Origin: JAJDAT01 sp964344185 | Lineage (GTDB): Bacteria; Nitrospinota; Nitrospinia; Nitrospinales; JAJDAT01 | Direction: 5' to 3' | Length of the DNA: 64,000 nucleotides | Assembly: GCA_964344185.1 (NCBI GenBank) | Contig: CAYFMN010000011.1 | Span: 1 to 64,000, forward strand | Shown here: in pieces, positions 17,701 through 25,857 of the stretch | Layout: each line of letters opens with the position of its first letter | Numbering within the stretch: the first letter of the stretch is position 1 | The notes under the pieces: generated by a model | What the model was told of the DNA's origin: nothing | What the model saw: the letters and a program-made list of their open reading frames with translations, nothing else | The model's database searches: none | Position numbers and translations under genes: made by a program

Positions 17701-19464
17701 CGCATAGACCCGTCTGGATACGCGTTCCCGTCTTAATACTTCTAAAAGCCGATTGTATTTATCCGGTAAATCGCCTCTATTAAGGGTTGGAGCTTTTTCC
17801 GACAAAAACTTGAAATCGTCTTTTAACAATTGCGTAAAGAGCGCAAGGAGGTTTACAACTTTGTCCCAATCCTTTGTTCCTTCGGGAACCCCGCCAACGG
17901 CTGGAAATGTAGGCCACTCTTCCATTAATGTGACCGGTAGAATTCCATACGGATTGTCCCCAATTTTTAAAACGGGGAGCGGTCCCGCCGCCCGCACGTA
18001 ATTGACAAAAAACTTTTCAAGCTCGACCCAGAAATAATGATCTTTATCGATTTCAAATTCGCGGCTCCAATAGTCTTTTAATTCGCCGAGACCGCAGCTC
18101 CACAACAATTGCGCCATAGCTCCCGCTTCTGTTTGTTCTTTCAGTCCGGCATAAGGAATTTCGCTCAAAACATGGGGGTCGATTCTTAAAGCCGCGCTTA
18201 AGAGTTGGGTATCTATAACCCCTCTGTCCATTCGATGGTTAAAGCTTTCGAAAAACTCCGGAGCTAAATGGTAGCCTTGGTCGTTGGGAACATAGTCGAT
18301 TTTCATACGGGTTTTTCGAAAATAAGAATCGAAGTCGGTTTCCAGGGCTGAAAATGGACTATTTGCCGCATCCGTGTTATTAGTTGGAGAATCTTGAGGC
18401 ACAATAGTCACCTCGCCCATACTGCGAAGCCCTCTTAATATTTTTTCGAATCCGGTTAAGCCTTTCTCTCTTCCGGTTTCGTCGACTCCAAGAGCAATAA
18501 GCCAATCGGCGTCTTCAATCTGTTTGACTAATACCGGATCGGATATTATTGTTCCCATACCTTTTTTTAGAGCTTCGGGGAAATCGGTCATCCAACGCGC
18601 TTGCGGAATGTCTTCTTTCGATATAAATAACTGGTCGTGTTCTGGAATCGCAATTTTTGCCAGATCTTTAATTTCATAATCGTCGTCGCTGGTTTTGTGA
18701 AGCGTGGACAGTCTCAACCAGGGCGGGAGCATGGTAATTTTTACGCCTTGATTGAGAATGGTTTTTAGAGGATCTTCGGTTTCCACATCGTCTGTGGAAT
18801 AACTTCGATTTTCGTAATGTGAGGCTATATAGCGCGCGCGAACAACTCCTACTTCCTCGACAAACTCCCGCCAGACTTTATTAAGTCCAGGATGTTCTAA
18901 GTCGTAGATTCCCCAACCTAAACGAACGCCGACATTTTCGGGATTTTTATCGTAGCTTAAAAGAATATTAGACAACGCTTGTTGATTATATTCTTTGCAG
19001 GCTTTGTGAAGTTCTTCGGGAAGTTTACCCGGTCTAAACCCATTAAAAATTTTTAGCATACGGTCGGCAAAATCTTTATTGCCGCTTGCGTGATCTGTAA
19101 TGAATTGTTCGTTGGTTTCCTTAATCGACGGGGGATCTGCGCTATCTAAGATTTGTTCTTGTTTCTCAAAAGTGGTTAAAACCTTTTTAAATGTGTCTTC
19201 CTCTATAGGGGTGATTTTTTTTGCCGGAACCAGCCCTTCTATGTGATCTGGGTACCAGCGTATCCAAAATTCTTTTTGGTTAAAAACAACATCTTCGTAT
19301 TCGATCTTCGATTCCCAACTTATCTCGCCTGAACGAGGATCTATATTTCTATCGAATGATTGTTTCGCTAAAGTTTTGCGGCCCGAAACTTCTTTGATTT
19401 CCAAGCGTAAAGGAAATAATGTAACGGTTTGGTTCAGTTTCGTATTCAGCGTTTCTCTGCTCAT
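14770..19464 (-). CDS. Gene 4 of large unknown operon (giant soluble protein)
   Basis: About 1564 residues if started at the ATG at 19464, which I prefer because it overlaps the upstream stop as ATGA; a longer frame (to 19575) would run 111 bases into gene 3. Near the N-terminus TLFPLRLEI (residues 15-23) and EFWIRWYPDHIEG (65-77) form a pattern that I recall from large bacterial proteins of unknown function. The remainder is mixed alpha/beta and acidic, with no transmembrane helix, Walker motif or recognisable catalytic site. It is probably a structural or scaffold component together with its operon partners. Confidence 0.8.
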   Translation of the reverse strand: MSRETLNTKLNQTVTLFPLRLEIKEVSGRKTLAKQSFDRNIDPRSGEISWESKIEYEDVVFNQKEFWIRWYPDHIEGLVPAKKITPIEEDTFKKVLTTFEKQEQILDSADPPSIKETNEQFITDHASGNKDFADRMLKIFNGFRPGKLPEELHKACKEYNQQALSNILLSYDKNPENVGVRLGWGIYDLEHPGLNKVWREFVEEVGVVRARYIASHYENRSYSTDDVETEDPLKTILNQGVKITMLPPWLRLSTLHKTSDDDYEIKDLAKIAIPEHDQLFISKEDIPQARWMTDFPEALKKGMGTIISDPVLVKQIEDADWLIALGVDETGREKGLTGFEKILRGLRSMGEVTIVPQDSPTNNTDAANSPFSALETDFDSYFRKTRMKIDYVPNDQGYHLAPEFFESFNHRMDRGVIDTQLLSAALRIDPHVLSEIPYAGLKEQTEAGAMAQLLWSCGLGELKDYWSREFEIDKDHYFWVELEKFFVNYVRAAGPLPVLKIGDNPYGILPVTLMEEWPTFPAVGGVPEGTKDWDKVVNLLALFTQLLKDDFKFLSEKAPTLNRGDLPDKYNRLLEVLRRERVSRRVYAKGYATHPQLTSDSHYVVCPLVKDLPEDGVEDDQKSGLEYLEYIANWNRDEDGDLDTDKLKDKIALLDGVISEKQYSRFSLLHRIIAYYVDFLDSSEEEIIQRIESIQPFAKALVKLHPDRLEILMTEVLDLLSYRLDAWITALTTLKLNQCNPDNLFPTPGVYGWIEKPGQKSSGDPSSEYIQAPSMLQAAGAAIVANASKNSASHDEESPFHLNLSSEQVRKGLWYLQSLRQGHLSGEVLGYRLERMIQEEAKRLREEDPSLATANGIQEVDIYLLRDKYRLRRNRDGIGDDGEEPATPAVVDGAAFLDAAESDRFEGLESTVAYDPAIKSGNYESIVTRLKQYRDAGSDIAVYEMMMNYMVGKVPAATAWMDFLDGDCLPPEVLFVQTQRTGKPQASKIILSLPASNPLPTEGDPILKIADPILFDFANQLTPDWEGEKALLRFKRKDKEETIEINFRLQDDLQMEPLDLVLGGEQELVQRVRYFILDYWKRNEIEELGDFPLFGETDELLNEIEIEWTSPAGNKLEFPETYPGEYLNQAKTLLKVLQKNRTQEKPKSPDPSTATLEKGQSYDKPLTYDLTQEPYLSSITDFDPEKIDWPGIYDVLHERQEILSQKISDLIGEDASGGELGNLLALADADLVLAFSNPYTPDSLSLTLNAFGFPRNLSVMPAPSHDGADDAPAFAELIRTRLKETIQTLAKRQESLLKIKDKQSKPEIDLREKINLAVRFLGIAIDKPGFPLVLPIKHKDAEGWRLNFGNPISDITSSSSQYPLELYETIKPNVKDANKLFFKRNKFELYLRSIPDENLDELYYSSQPSIDGESWIALLPIDQFDEGIPSKIETTGVSLYFPTSKTQAPNAILIAVPPKITADGNWEISKLNQILKTTIDLMKIRMTTAEDVYGDNNLGRYFPFWLFRTKPELIPAATRTLADTFSEHLYHYILADSSEIHPSEREEPEVMAQRKLPPKLGENL

Positions 19465-22331
19465 GAGTTCAAATCCACTAATTGCGATGCGTGAATAACC
19501 ATTTGAATTGGTTTTTGATAAGTTGCGTGGGCGATATCCGACGCATTTTCCGGTTGGGGTGAAATTCCGCTCCAATCGTTTATGTATCCGGAATCGTTTA
19601 GGTTGACGTTATTCCACGTAAAACCTTCGTTAAGCGTTTCTCCAGGAGCGGGAGCGGTTGCAAGGTCCAAGCCGTACATAGATCGTTCCCGGTTCTGTTG
19701 CAGTACAAAATAATATTGAGAGTTTGGATTCTTTAAATCATCGACGGTAAAAGGGAATCCGACAGCCAAAACGTCTGGCCCAATTTGTCCTCGAAAGGTT
19801 GGGAAAATTTCTTCGTGGTTTTCTTCCTCGATTCCCCCCGGAGACGTTTCTGAATCGTCGTTTGGATAAATTTCTGTCCAGTATTGAGCTCGCGATTCGT
19901 CTTCGTGGCTTTCGGTTATTTTAACGGCGTAATAAATAGTATCGGGATACCGTCTAACCAAGTCGGCTTTAATAACTAAGACAACTCTGCCGGCTTCATC
20001 AGAGTCCGAGTTTGGGTGATTGTTTCCGAGTTCATTTTTCCAAATATGGATATCCTTAATATCTTTTTTGGGAGCGGGTTTGCCTAAATCGTCTTCAACG
20101 CCTGGATCATATTGAGTAGGATTCCAGAAGTAAGAAAAAATTGTGCCGCGAGGATCGATGGGAAATTTTCGAAAGGCCAATTCGTTTCCCATTTCCTGGT
20201 TACAACCCAACATATAGGTTTGTATAAAACGGCGATTCTCTTCGCACAGCGTTACGGTATTCATTTCAATACCGTCAAGTCCAGGAAGAATGTAATCTTG
20301 AGATTGATCTCGCAGAGGGATATACATACTTTCGTCAATGGTTGGCGATTCTACAATTTGTTCCGCCGAGTCCCATATGGTTCCTAAATCTCTCTCCCCA
20401 TTCAGCCTGATAAGGCTTAATATTTTTTTACGAATTGTTTTGGCAACGTCTAGTTTGGGCCTGAAGTCTTGTCCAATATCAATTGGCGTAACGGGAATAA
20501 TTTCTTGTTTGGGTATTTGTACAAATGGAAAAAGTTCCAAAAGATCTGGAAGCGAGGTATGGAATGTCCTTTTCCAACGTTCGGCAAGGTCGTACGGCCT
20601 GTTTGGTTTTTGGCAAAAAGATTCCGCTATTTTTTTTCCGATTTCACTGAACCAGTTGAGAATACCGCAAAAAAATCCTTTGTTTTTTGCGGCGCGGCTT
20701 TTGGCGAGCCTCCATGGCTGAAATAAATCCACTTGGTTTAATCCAATGGCTTGATGAGCTATCTTAGAAAAAGCCGGTTGTATCAAGCCCGAAGAAAGCC
20801 CTGATTCTCTGAAAAACTTCTTAAAAGAGACGCTATCGCCCGTTTCGTTTAAAGCGCAATGAGATTGAAACGCGGCGGTACGCAGGGTGAATCGCTCGTC
20901 GCTTAAAACTTTAAAATGTTTTTGTTCGATGGCTCGCGATAATTCCAATCCCGCTTTGGCTAATCGGAACTTTTCGTTTGCCATCCGCAGATCGCCCACT
21001 TGGTTCCAGCATTCGCGCACATAATCCTCTTGCTTGTTCTGAATTGTTTTTGTCCCCATGCCAGCGGCGGTACGACTGCGTTGGTCGAGATTCGCTTCAA
21101 CTTTCCAGGGAAAGGAATCCTCCGCGCTTGACCTTTCGTCCGACAGTGCGCTTGCTTTTTGAAATGGTTTTCCATAGTAAGGCATGGTTACGATGGGGTC
21201 TGGGGCGTCGTCCACTTCTGTTATTTCGTTATCGATTAGATTTTGCGCGTTTAGATTGACTTTTCGGCGGATTTCTTCAGTTCTTTCCCGCTCGTTGATA
21301 TGCTCCTTAAAGGACTTGCGACCTCCGGGCTCTCCCTCGCTTTGGCTAAAGAAAGGAGCGGAAAGAGCTCCTTCGCGGAGAAAAAAACGATGGGCAATCG
21401 GATTTGGGTCGTCAAAGTTTATGGAAGTTTCCGCTGGACGCGTTCCCGTTCCTTCCGGAACTTCGGCGCTTTTCAATTTCCTCGCTAAATATTCGAAATC
21501 TCCTTTTTCAGCGGTCATAAAAGACCATCGGTCATAAACTCGGAATTCCAATATGTCGCCGGGGGTTCCTTCAAACGCAAAAGATTTATCGCCGGGACCG
21601 GCGCCCATTGCGGAGCGATACAAAGGAACTAGAAAAGCGGTGTAGGTTTTTTCCGGTTGCAGTTTTCTTAGGCAAAACAACCGGCACAAATGTTTTTCTG
21701 GATTCTTTTCGATAAAATCCAACGCGCGTTCGGCCAATTCTTCCTCAGTAAGAGACCCGGAAGGATCGTCTTCGTCGTTTGAAATTATTTCCGGGTATTC
21801 GTTTAGTTGAACGTGCGCGGGCGTCCAGTTCCAAGCGTTGCCGGAAACAAAATCCGGGAGGAGTTCCCGTTTAACTTTTAAACGTTCGTAGCCGTCGGCA
21901 TCTTTAAAAAAAGGATAGGAGGCGAGTTCAGTTTCCAGTTCTTTCAATTCTTCGCCGCTTAATACGACTAAAGCCAGCCAGGGAACGGGGTTATCGGTTT
22001 CGAACGAATCCAAAGAATATCTCCAAATAAAATCCGGATCTCGAAACTCAATAAAAGGAAATAAATTAGGTTCAAAGTCTTTCGTATTAGGAGGCGGCTC
22101 CCTGCGCGCAAAGGCTCCAGGATTAATGTCCTCTACGTCTCCGGGACCGAAAAAAGTAATGGTGTGTTCCGTATTTTGCAGCCGGTCCACTTCGTCCGAT
22201 GGGTCGATTTCTTTTTGTCCGCGAACTTCCAGGCGAAGCGTTCCCGTTAAATTAGAACCTTCTGTTCCGTTTAAATCAATGGGGAACTCTCTTCTTAGAA
22301 AAGGCAGATAGACTATACGTTCATCGGGCAT
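19461..22331 (-). CDS. Gene 3 of large unknown operon
   Basis: This 956-residue soluble protein has no signal peptide. The N-terminal third is beta-rich and contains FPFIEFRDPDFIWRYS (residues 91-106) followed by PWLALVVL (117-124), a pattern that I associate with unknown proteins found beside gene-4- and gene-5-like proteins. The middle is helical and Lys/Arg-rich (around residues 390-480), with a short hydrophobic Cys-containing stretch GFFCGILNWFSEIGKK around 550-570. The start has GAGGAAG seven bases upstream and lies one base after the stop of gene 2; the stop overlaps the start of gene 4. No enzymatic family is recognised. Confidence 0.8.
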   Translation of the reverse strand: MPDERIVYLPFLRREFPIDLNGTEGSNLTGTLRLEVRGQKEIDPSDEVDRLQNTEHTITFFGPGDVEDINPGAFARREPPPNTKDFEPNLFPFIEFRDPDFIWRYSLDSFETDNPVPWLALVVLSGEELKELETELASYPFFKDADGYERLKVKRELLPDFVSGNAWNWTPAHVQLNEYPEIISNDEDDPSGSLTEEELAERALDFIEKNPEKHLCRLFCLRKLQPEKTYTAFLVPLYRSAMGAGPGDKSFAFEGTPGDILEFRVYDRWSFMTAEKGDFEYLARKLKSAEVPEGTGTRPAETSINFDDPNPIAHRFFLREGALSAPFFSQSEGEPGGRKSFKEHINERERTEEIRRKVNLNAQNLIDNEITEVDDAPDPIVTMPYYGKPFQKASALSDERSSAEDSFPWKVEANLDQRSRTAAGMGTKTIQNKQEDYVRECWNQVGDLRMANEKFRLAKAGLELSRAIEQKHFKVLSDERFTLRTAAFQSHCALNETGDSVSFKKFFRESGLSSGLIQPAFSKIAHQAIGLNQVDLFQPWRLAKSRAAKNKGFFCGILNWFSEIGKKIAESFCQKPNRPYDLAERWKRTFHTSLPDLLELFPFVQIPKQEIIPVTPIDIGQDFRPKLDVAKTIRKKILSLIRLNGERDLGTIWDSAEQIVESPTIDESMYIPLRDQSQDYILPGLDGIEMNTVTLCEENRRFIQTYMLGCNQEMGNELAFRKFPIDPRGTIFSYFWNPTQYDPGVEDDLGKPAPKKDIKDIHIWKNELGNNHPNSDSDEAGRVVLVIKADLVRRYPDTIYYAVKITESHEDESRAQYWTEIYPNDDSETSPGGIEEENHEEIFPTFRGQIGPDVLAVGFPFTVDDLKNPNSQYYFVLQQNRERSMYGLDLATAPAPGETLNEGFTWNNVNLNDSGYINDWSGISPQPENASDIAHATYQKPIQMVIHASQLVDLNS

Positions 22332-22332
22332 T

Positions 22333-25300
22333 TTAGGCTTCCTCAGAGACAGGTTCGGAAAATGCGGCGTTTATCACCAGTGTGTCGTCGACGCCAGAGG
22401 TTTTTTGCCAGTCTTTAGCTTCGGTATAGGTCAGGTCTTTTGCAGGAGCGCCGTTTTTCACGCCGCGTTTTAACGCGCCGTCTTTAGCGTTTGAGGTGGC
22501 TACCGTAAACAGGGGTTCTCCCACGTGTACGAATTTTTTATGGTTGTGATTTTTGGGTTTTCTTCCCGTGCGATAAAATTCTTTACCGCCCTGTAATCCC
22601 CAGGTTCGTCTCAGTCCTTCGGAACCTTTAATAAAACGATTTAGTTTTGTAAATGGTTCAACGCCTTCTTCTTCTAAAGCTATAGGTTCGCGGACAATCG
22701 TTTCAAAGTTACCGATATCTGCCCGGAATCTCGGTTTAGTTTTAAAAGAGCTACGCCAGCGTTTTCCACAGTTAAAATTTTCAAAGGCTGGAGCGGCAAG
22801 CTTTTCAGTATCGCTCCAGTCTCGAAACTGGGAGGGCACAAAAGGGCAATTTGCTGGAAGCTCTTCCGTTTGGCTTTCGCTTTCAATTGCGAGGCCAAAA
22901 GTTAGGTAACGTTCGTTTTCAGGCGGTTTGGTTTCGGCAAATTTTTCCAGAAAAAGATTTATCGGGACGGCCTTTTGTTCAAATACCAACGTTCCTAGAG
23001 GGTCTAAAAGTTTTCTGCTATCTTCCGATTCTTTGAATTTAATAAATGAGGTTGTCCATGTCGGAAGCTCCGTGTGGATATTCCGAAAATCTTGAAGTTG
23101 TTCGAACAATGTATCGAATGGGGAAACGACCGGAAGTTCGTCTTTCTTTTTAAATCCAAATGTTTTATCCAGGTTAACTTTAACCGAGAAAAGGAGAAGG
23201 CTGATCTTGGCGTAACCGACTGCATGGAACGGATTGGGTCCCGTTAAGTTTATGCGTAAATCGATAGACGCAATTTTGGCCCCTTTGAATTTAATTTTTG
23301 CCCAGGCGTAAATTTGGACGTTAAAACTAAATGGGTTGAACTTTATTAACGCGTCAAAACCCGCTTTACCGTCCACCTCCACGGGGCCAAGCTTTGCGTA
23401 TAATTCAAGGGACGCTCCCAATTGAACCGTATTGGTTGTAATCGCAAAATAAAGACTGAATTGGATATAAGCTGAACTCGTCCCCGCTCGTAATGAAATT
23501 TTCCTCATTTGTGGAAATTCGAGTCCTGGCGGCGGGTTGTATTGAGGAAAGAATCCGCCAACGGAAAAAACAAAACCGGGCTGTTCTCCCCAAGAAGAGC
23601 GCATTGCCATATCGCCCTGAAATGAGTATTGAAGAATTCGCGAGTCGTAGATTTGGGAATCTAAAGCGAACGTTTCGTTGCCAAAGTCGAGATATCCCAT
23701 AAAATCCATGTTAATTTCGATCGCAGGCGCTAAAGGATCGGGAAGGGCGATTTTTCCCTGGCCTATAATGGCGATTTCTACCGGGCCAGGAGTTTCAATG
23801 ATAACGCCTATTCTGCCCAGAACCAGCGGTACGGCGCCGCCCCAGATAATTTCTCCCATTAGGCCAAAGGTGTATCTGCCTTCGTTTACAGGGAAGATAT
23901 TCCGGATGGCGTCGATGATTCGCAAGCCATCGGCTATAGGGTTTTCAGGAAAAAGCAAAGCGTCTAAAGAACGATCTTTAAAAACCTGACGAAGCGCATC
24001 TTCCGACATGCTTCGATGAATTCCAATCAAGCCGCCGATTCCGGTTAAGGCAAAACCAAAACCCAGTTGAATAGGTTGAAATTTAGCCATGATGGACAAC
24101 ACCATGGAAAACCCATTGCGTCCATCTGGGAATTCTGTAGTGATTAAGCCGACGATTGTAAGGTCGAACGTTTGTTCAAAAGAAACGTTGAGAAGTCCAG
24201 AGTAATTGGGCTTGTCGATTTCCAGCAATCCGCCGCCTTTAAAACCCCCTCCATCCAACGCCAGTCCCATCCCGGACGGCGGTTTGAAATCTACAGATAG
24301 ATCAGAGTTTCCTAAATTTCCAGATTTGTTGAATTCAATTTTTAGTTTAAGTCCAATTTTACTAATGGAAGCGGCTACAGGACCAATAGCAGCCCCGCCC
24401 GAAATAGCCGCGAAAAACTCAAGTTCTTGTCCGCTTGCTTCTAAACCTAGATCGATTGTTGCGATAAAGAATGGGCCGACTTCGCGGTTAATATTGAATG
24501 TAAATTCAAAACCGGCGGCTCCAGATAAGAAGAAGCCTCTTTTGTTTGAGTAGCCGGTTGAAACGTTGAAATCGACTTGCGCTGGGTTACTGGGGAGAAC
24601 TTTTTGAAGGAAGCCGTCTCCATTTGACCCTGAAATTCTGAAAAGGACTTGATCCAGGTTTAACTGAAAAGAAAATTCGGGATCGATTTCTTCGACGTGA
24701 AGTTTAAATCCAAAGGAAACTCCATTAATGCTTATTTCGGTAGCTCCTCTGCCTCCTAAACTAAAAATCTTGTTCTTTTCGGCGTCGTCTTGCTTGATTT
24801 TTATTTCAATATCGCCATTAGGTAGTGGCTCGCTTGGGCTTTGGTTTTTAAAGATATTTAATCCGTCGTTAGGAGTAATTGAAACCCCAATATTTCCGTC
24901 CAGTTCCAAGTCGCCGCCTAAATGTATATTCCATCCAGACAATATTTCAAATGTTTGGTTTAGTCTTCCAATTAAATAAGGAGCGATCGCTATCCCGCTA
25001 TTTCCTATATCTGCATTATTTGAAATTAGGTAAAAATAAGTTCCTATATCCAACGATCCAAAATCTTCGGGACCGTCTCCCACTTCTATAAATTCATTGA
25101 TTATCGGATATTGGAAGACTAGGGCGGTTTGATCGTCGGGAGAACTTAATGAAAGCTCGGGACCCAATTCGTCGTCAGGTCCAGCGCTTAAGGCTTGAGA
25201 TTGACTGCTCCATATTAACCCCTCTATATTTTTTAAGGTTAAGGTTGGGTTAAATCCGGGCGTTCCCCAGCCGTAACCTTTAACAAAAAGTTCTTTAGGG

Positions 25301-25857
25301 TCCGTCAAAATATTAATAAATCTTTCCCAATGGATTTGGTGGAGATAAAAATCGGGATTGTATGTGTTTTCCAAAACTAATCGAGTTTCGAAGATTCCTA
25401 AAAGCTCCAGCCAACTAAATACTTTTGGCGAAGATTCCCAGAGATGGTTGACGATCAAGTAATTTAAGAGTCGAATTGGGAGGTTTTCCTTAATTCCGCT
25501 GTTATCTAGATAGTCGGAATAAGAGCTTAATTGGTTTTGAACTTTTGAAGGCAAGTTGTTGAGTTGAGATACAACTTCTACAAAAGAGTCTATGAAAGAG
25601 ATTGTGTCGAGAATGGCTTCGGGGTCTTCAAAAGAACCGCTTTCAAACCGCACGCGCAATTTGTCCAGGTTTGTATTAAAGTCTCCAAGAGATGCAACGA
25701 CATCGTCAAATATATCTATAGGTTCTGGAGGTTGATATCCCAATCTTTCTAAGAGAGAAGCTTGGTTTTCGGCTGTCTCAACGAGACCTCCAATTGAGCT
25801 CAGGGCAGAGCCTAACTCAAAAACAATCTTGTCTATTAAACTGGAATCATTTGCCAT
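22333..25857 (-). CDS. Gene 2 of large unknown operon, DUF6603-like
   Basis: This 1174-residue protein has a glycine-rich, strongly beta-stranded central region (about residues 400-900). The segment with FGFALTGIGGLIGIHRSMS, WGGAVPLVLGRIGV and GQGKIALPDPLAPAIEIN matches what I know as DUF6603, a domain of unknown function. Alternating short strands (GYLDFGN, GASLELYAKLGPVEV, GKAGFDALIKFNPF) suggest a large beta-solenoid or barrel-like repeat. There is no signal peptide, so export by the general pathway is unlikely. Residues 1-250 are helical and may be an adaptor. The start codon directly follows the gene 1 stop (TAAATG). Confidence 0.8.
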   Translation of the reverse strand: MANDSSLIDKIVFELGSALSSIGGLVETAENQASLLERLGYQPPEPIDIFDDVVASLGDFNTNLDKLRVRFESGSFEDPEAILDTISFIDSFVEVVSQLNNLPSKVQNQLSSYSDYLDNSGIKENLPIRLLNYLIVNHLWESSPKVFSWLELLGIFETRLVLENTYNPDFYLHQIHWERFINILTDPKELFVKGYGWGTPGFNPTLTLKNIEGLIWSSQSQALSAGPDDELGPELSLSSPDDQTALVFQYPIINEFIEVGDGPEDFGSLDIGTYFYLISNNADIGNSGIAIAPYLIGRLNQTFEILSGWNIHLGGDLELDGNIGVSITPNDGLNIFKNQSPSEPLPNGDIEIKIKQDDAEKNKIFSLGGRGATEISINGVSFGFKLHVEEIDPEFSFQLNLDQVLFRISGSNGDGFLQKVLPSNPAQVDFNVSTGYSNKRGFFLSGAAGFEFTFNINREVGPFFIATIDLGLEASGQELEFFAAISGGAAIGPVAASISKIGLKLKIEFNKSGNLGNSDLSVDFKPPSGMGLALDGGGFKGGGLLEIDKPNYSGLLNVSFEQTFDLTIVGLITTEFPDGRNGFSMVLSIMAKFQPIQLGFGFALTGIGGLIGIHRSMSEDALRQVFKDRSLDALLFPENPIADGLRIIDAIRNIFPVNEGRYTFGLMGEIIWGGAVPLVLGRIGVIIETPGPVEIAIIGQGKIALPDPLAPAIEINMDFMGYLDFGNETFALDSQIYDSRILQYSFQGDMAMRSSWGEQPGFVFSVGGFFPQYNPPPGLEFPQMRKISLRAGTSSAYIQFSLYFAITTNTVQLGASLELYAKLGPVEVDGKAGFDALIKFNPFSFNVQIYAWAKIKFKGAKIASIDLRINLTGPNPFHAVGYAKISLLLFSVKVNLDKTFGFKKKDELPVVSPFDTLFEQLQDFRNIHTELPTWTTSFIKFKESEDSRKLLDPLGTLVFEQKAVPINLFLEKFAETKPPENERYLTFGLAIESESQTEELPANCPFVPSQFRDWSDTEKLAAPAFENFNCGKRWRSSFKTKPRFRADIGNFETIVREPIALEEEGVEPFTKLNRFIKGSEGLRRTWGLQGGKEFYRTGRKPKNHNHKKFVHVGEPLFTVATSNAKDGALKRGVKNGAPAKDLTYTEAKDWQKTSGVDDTLVINAAFSEPVSEEA

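Noticed and set aside
19465..19575. Longer N-terminus for gene 4 of the large operon
   Set aside because: It would overlap gene 3 by over 100 bases, and the ATGA overlap at 19461-19464 gives a better start directly before the conserved N-terminal motif.
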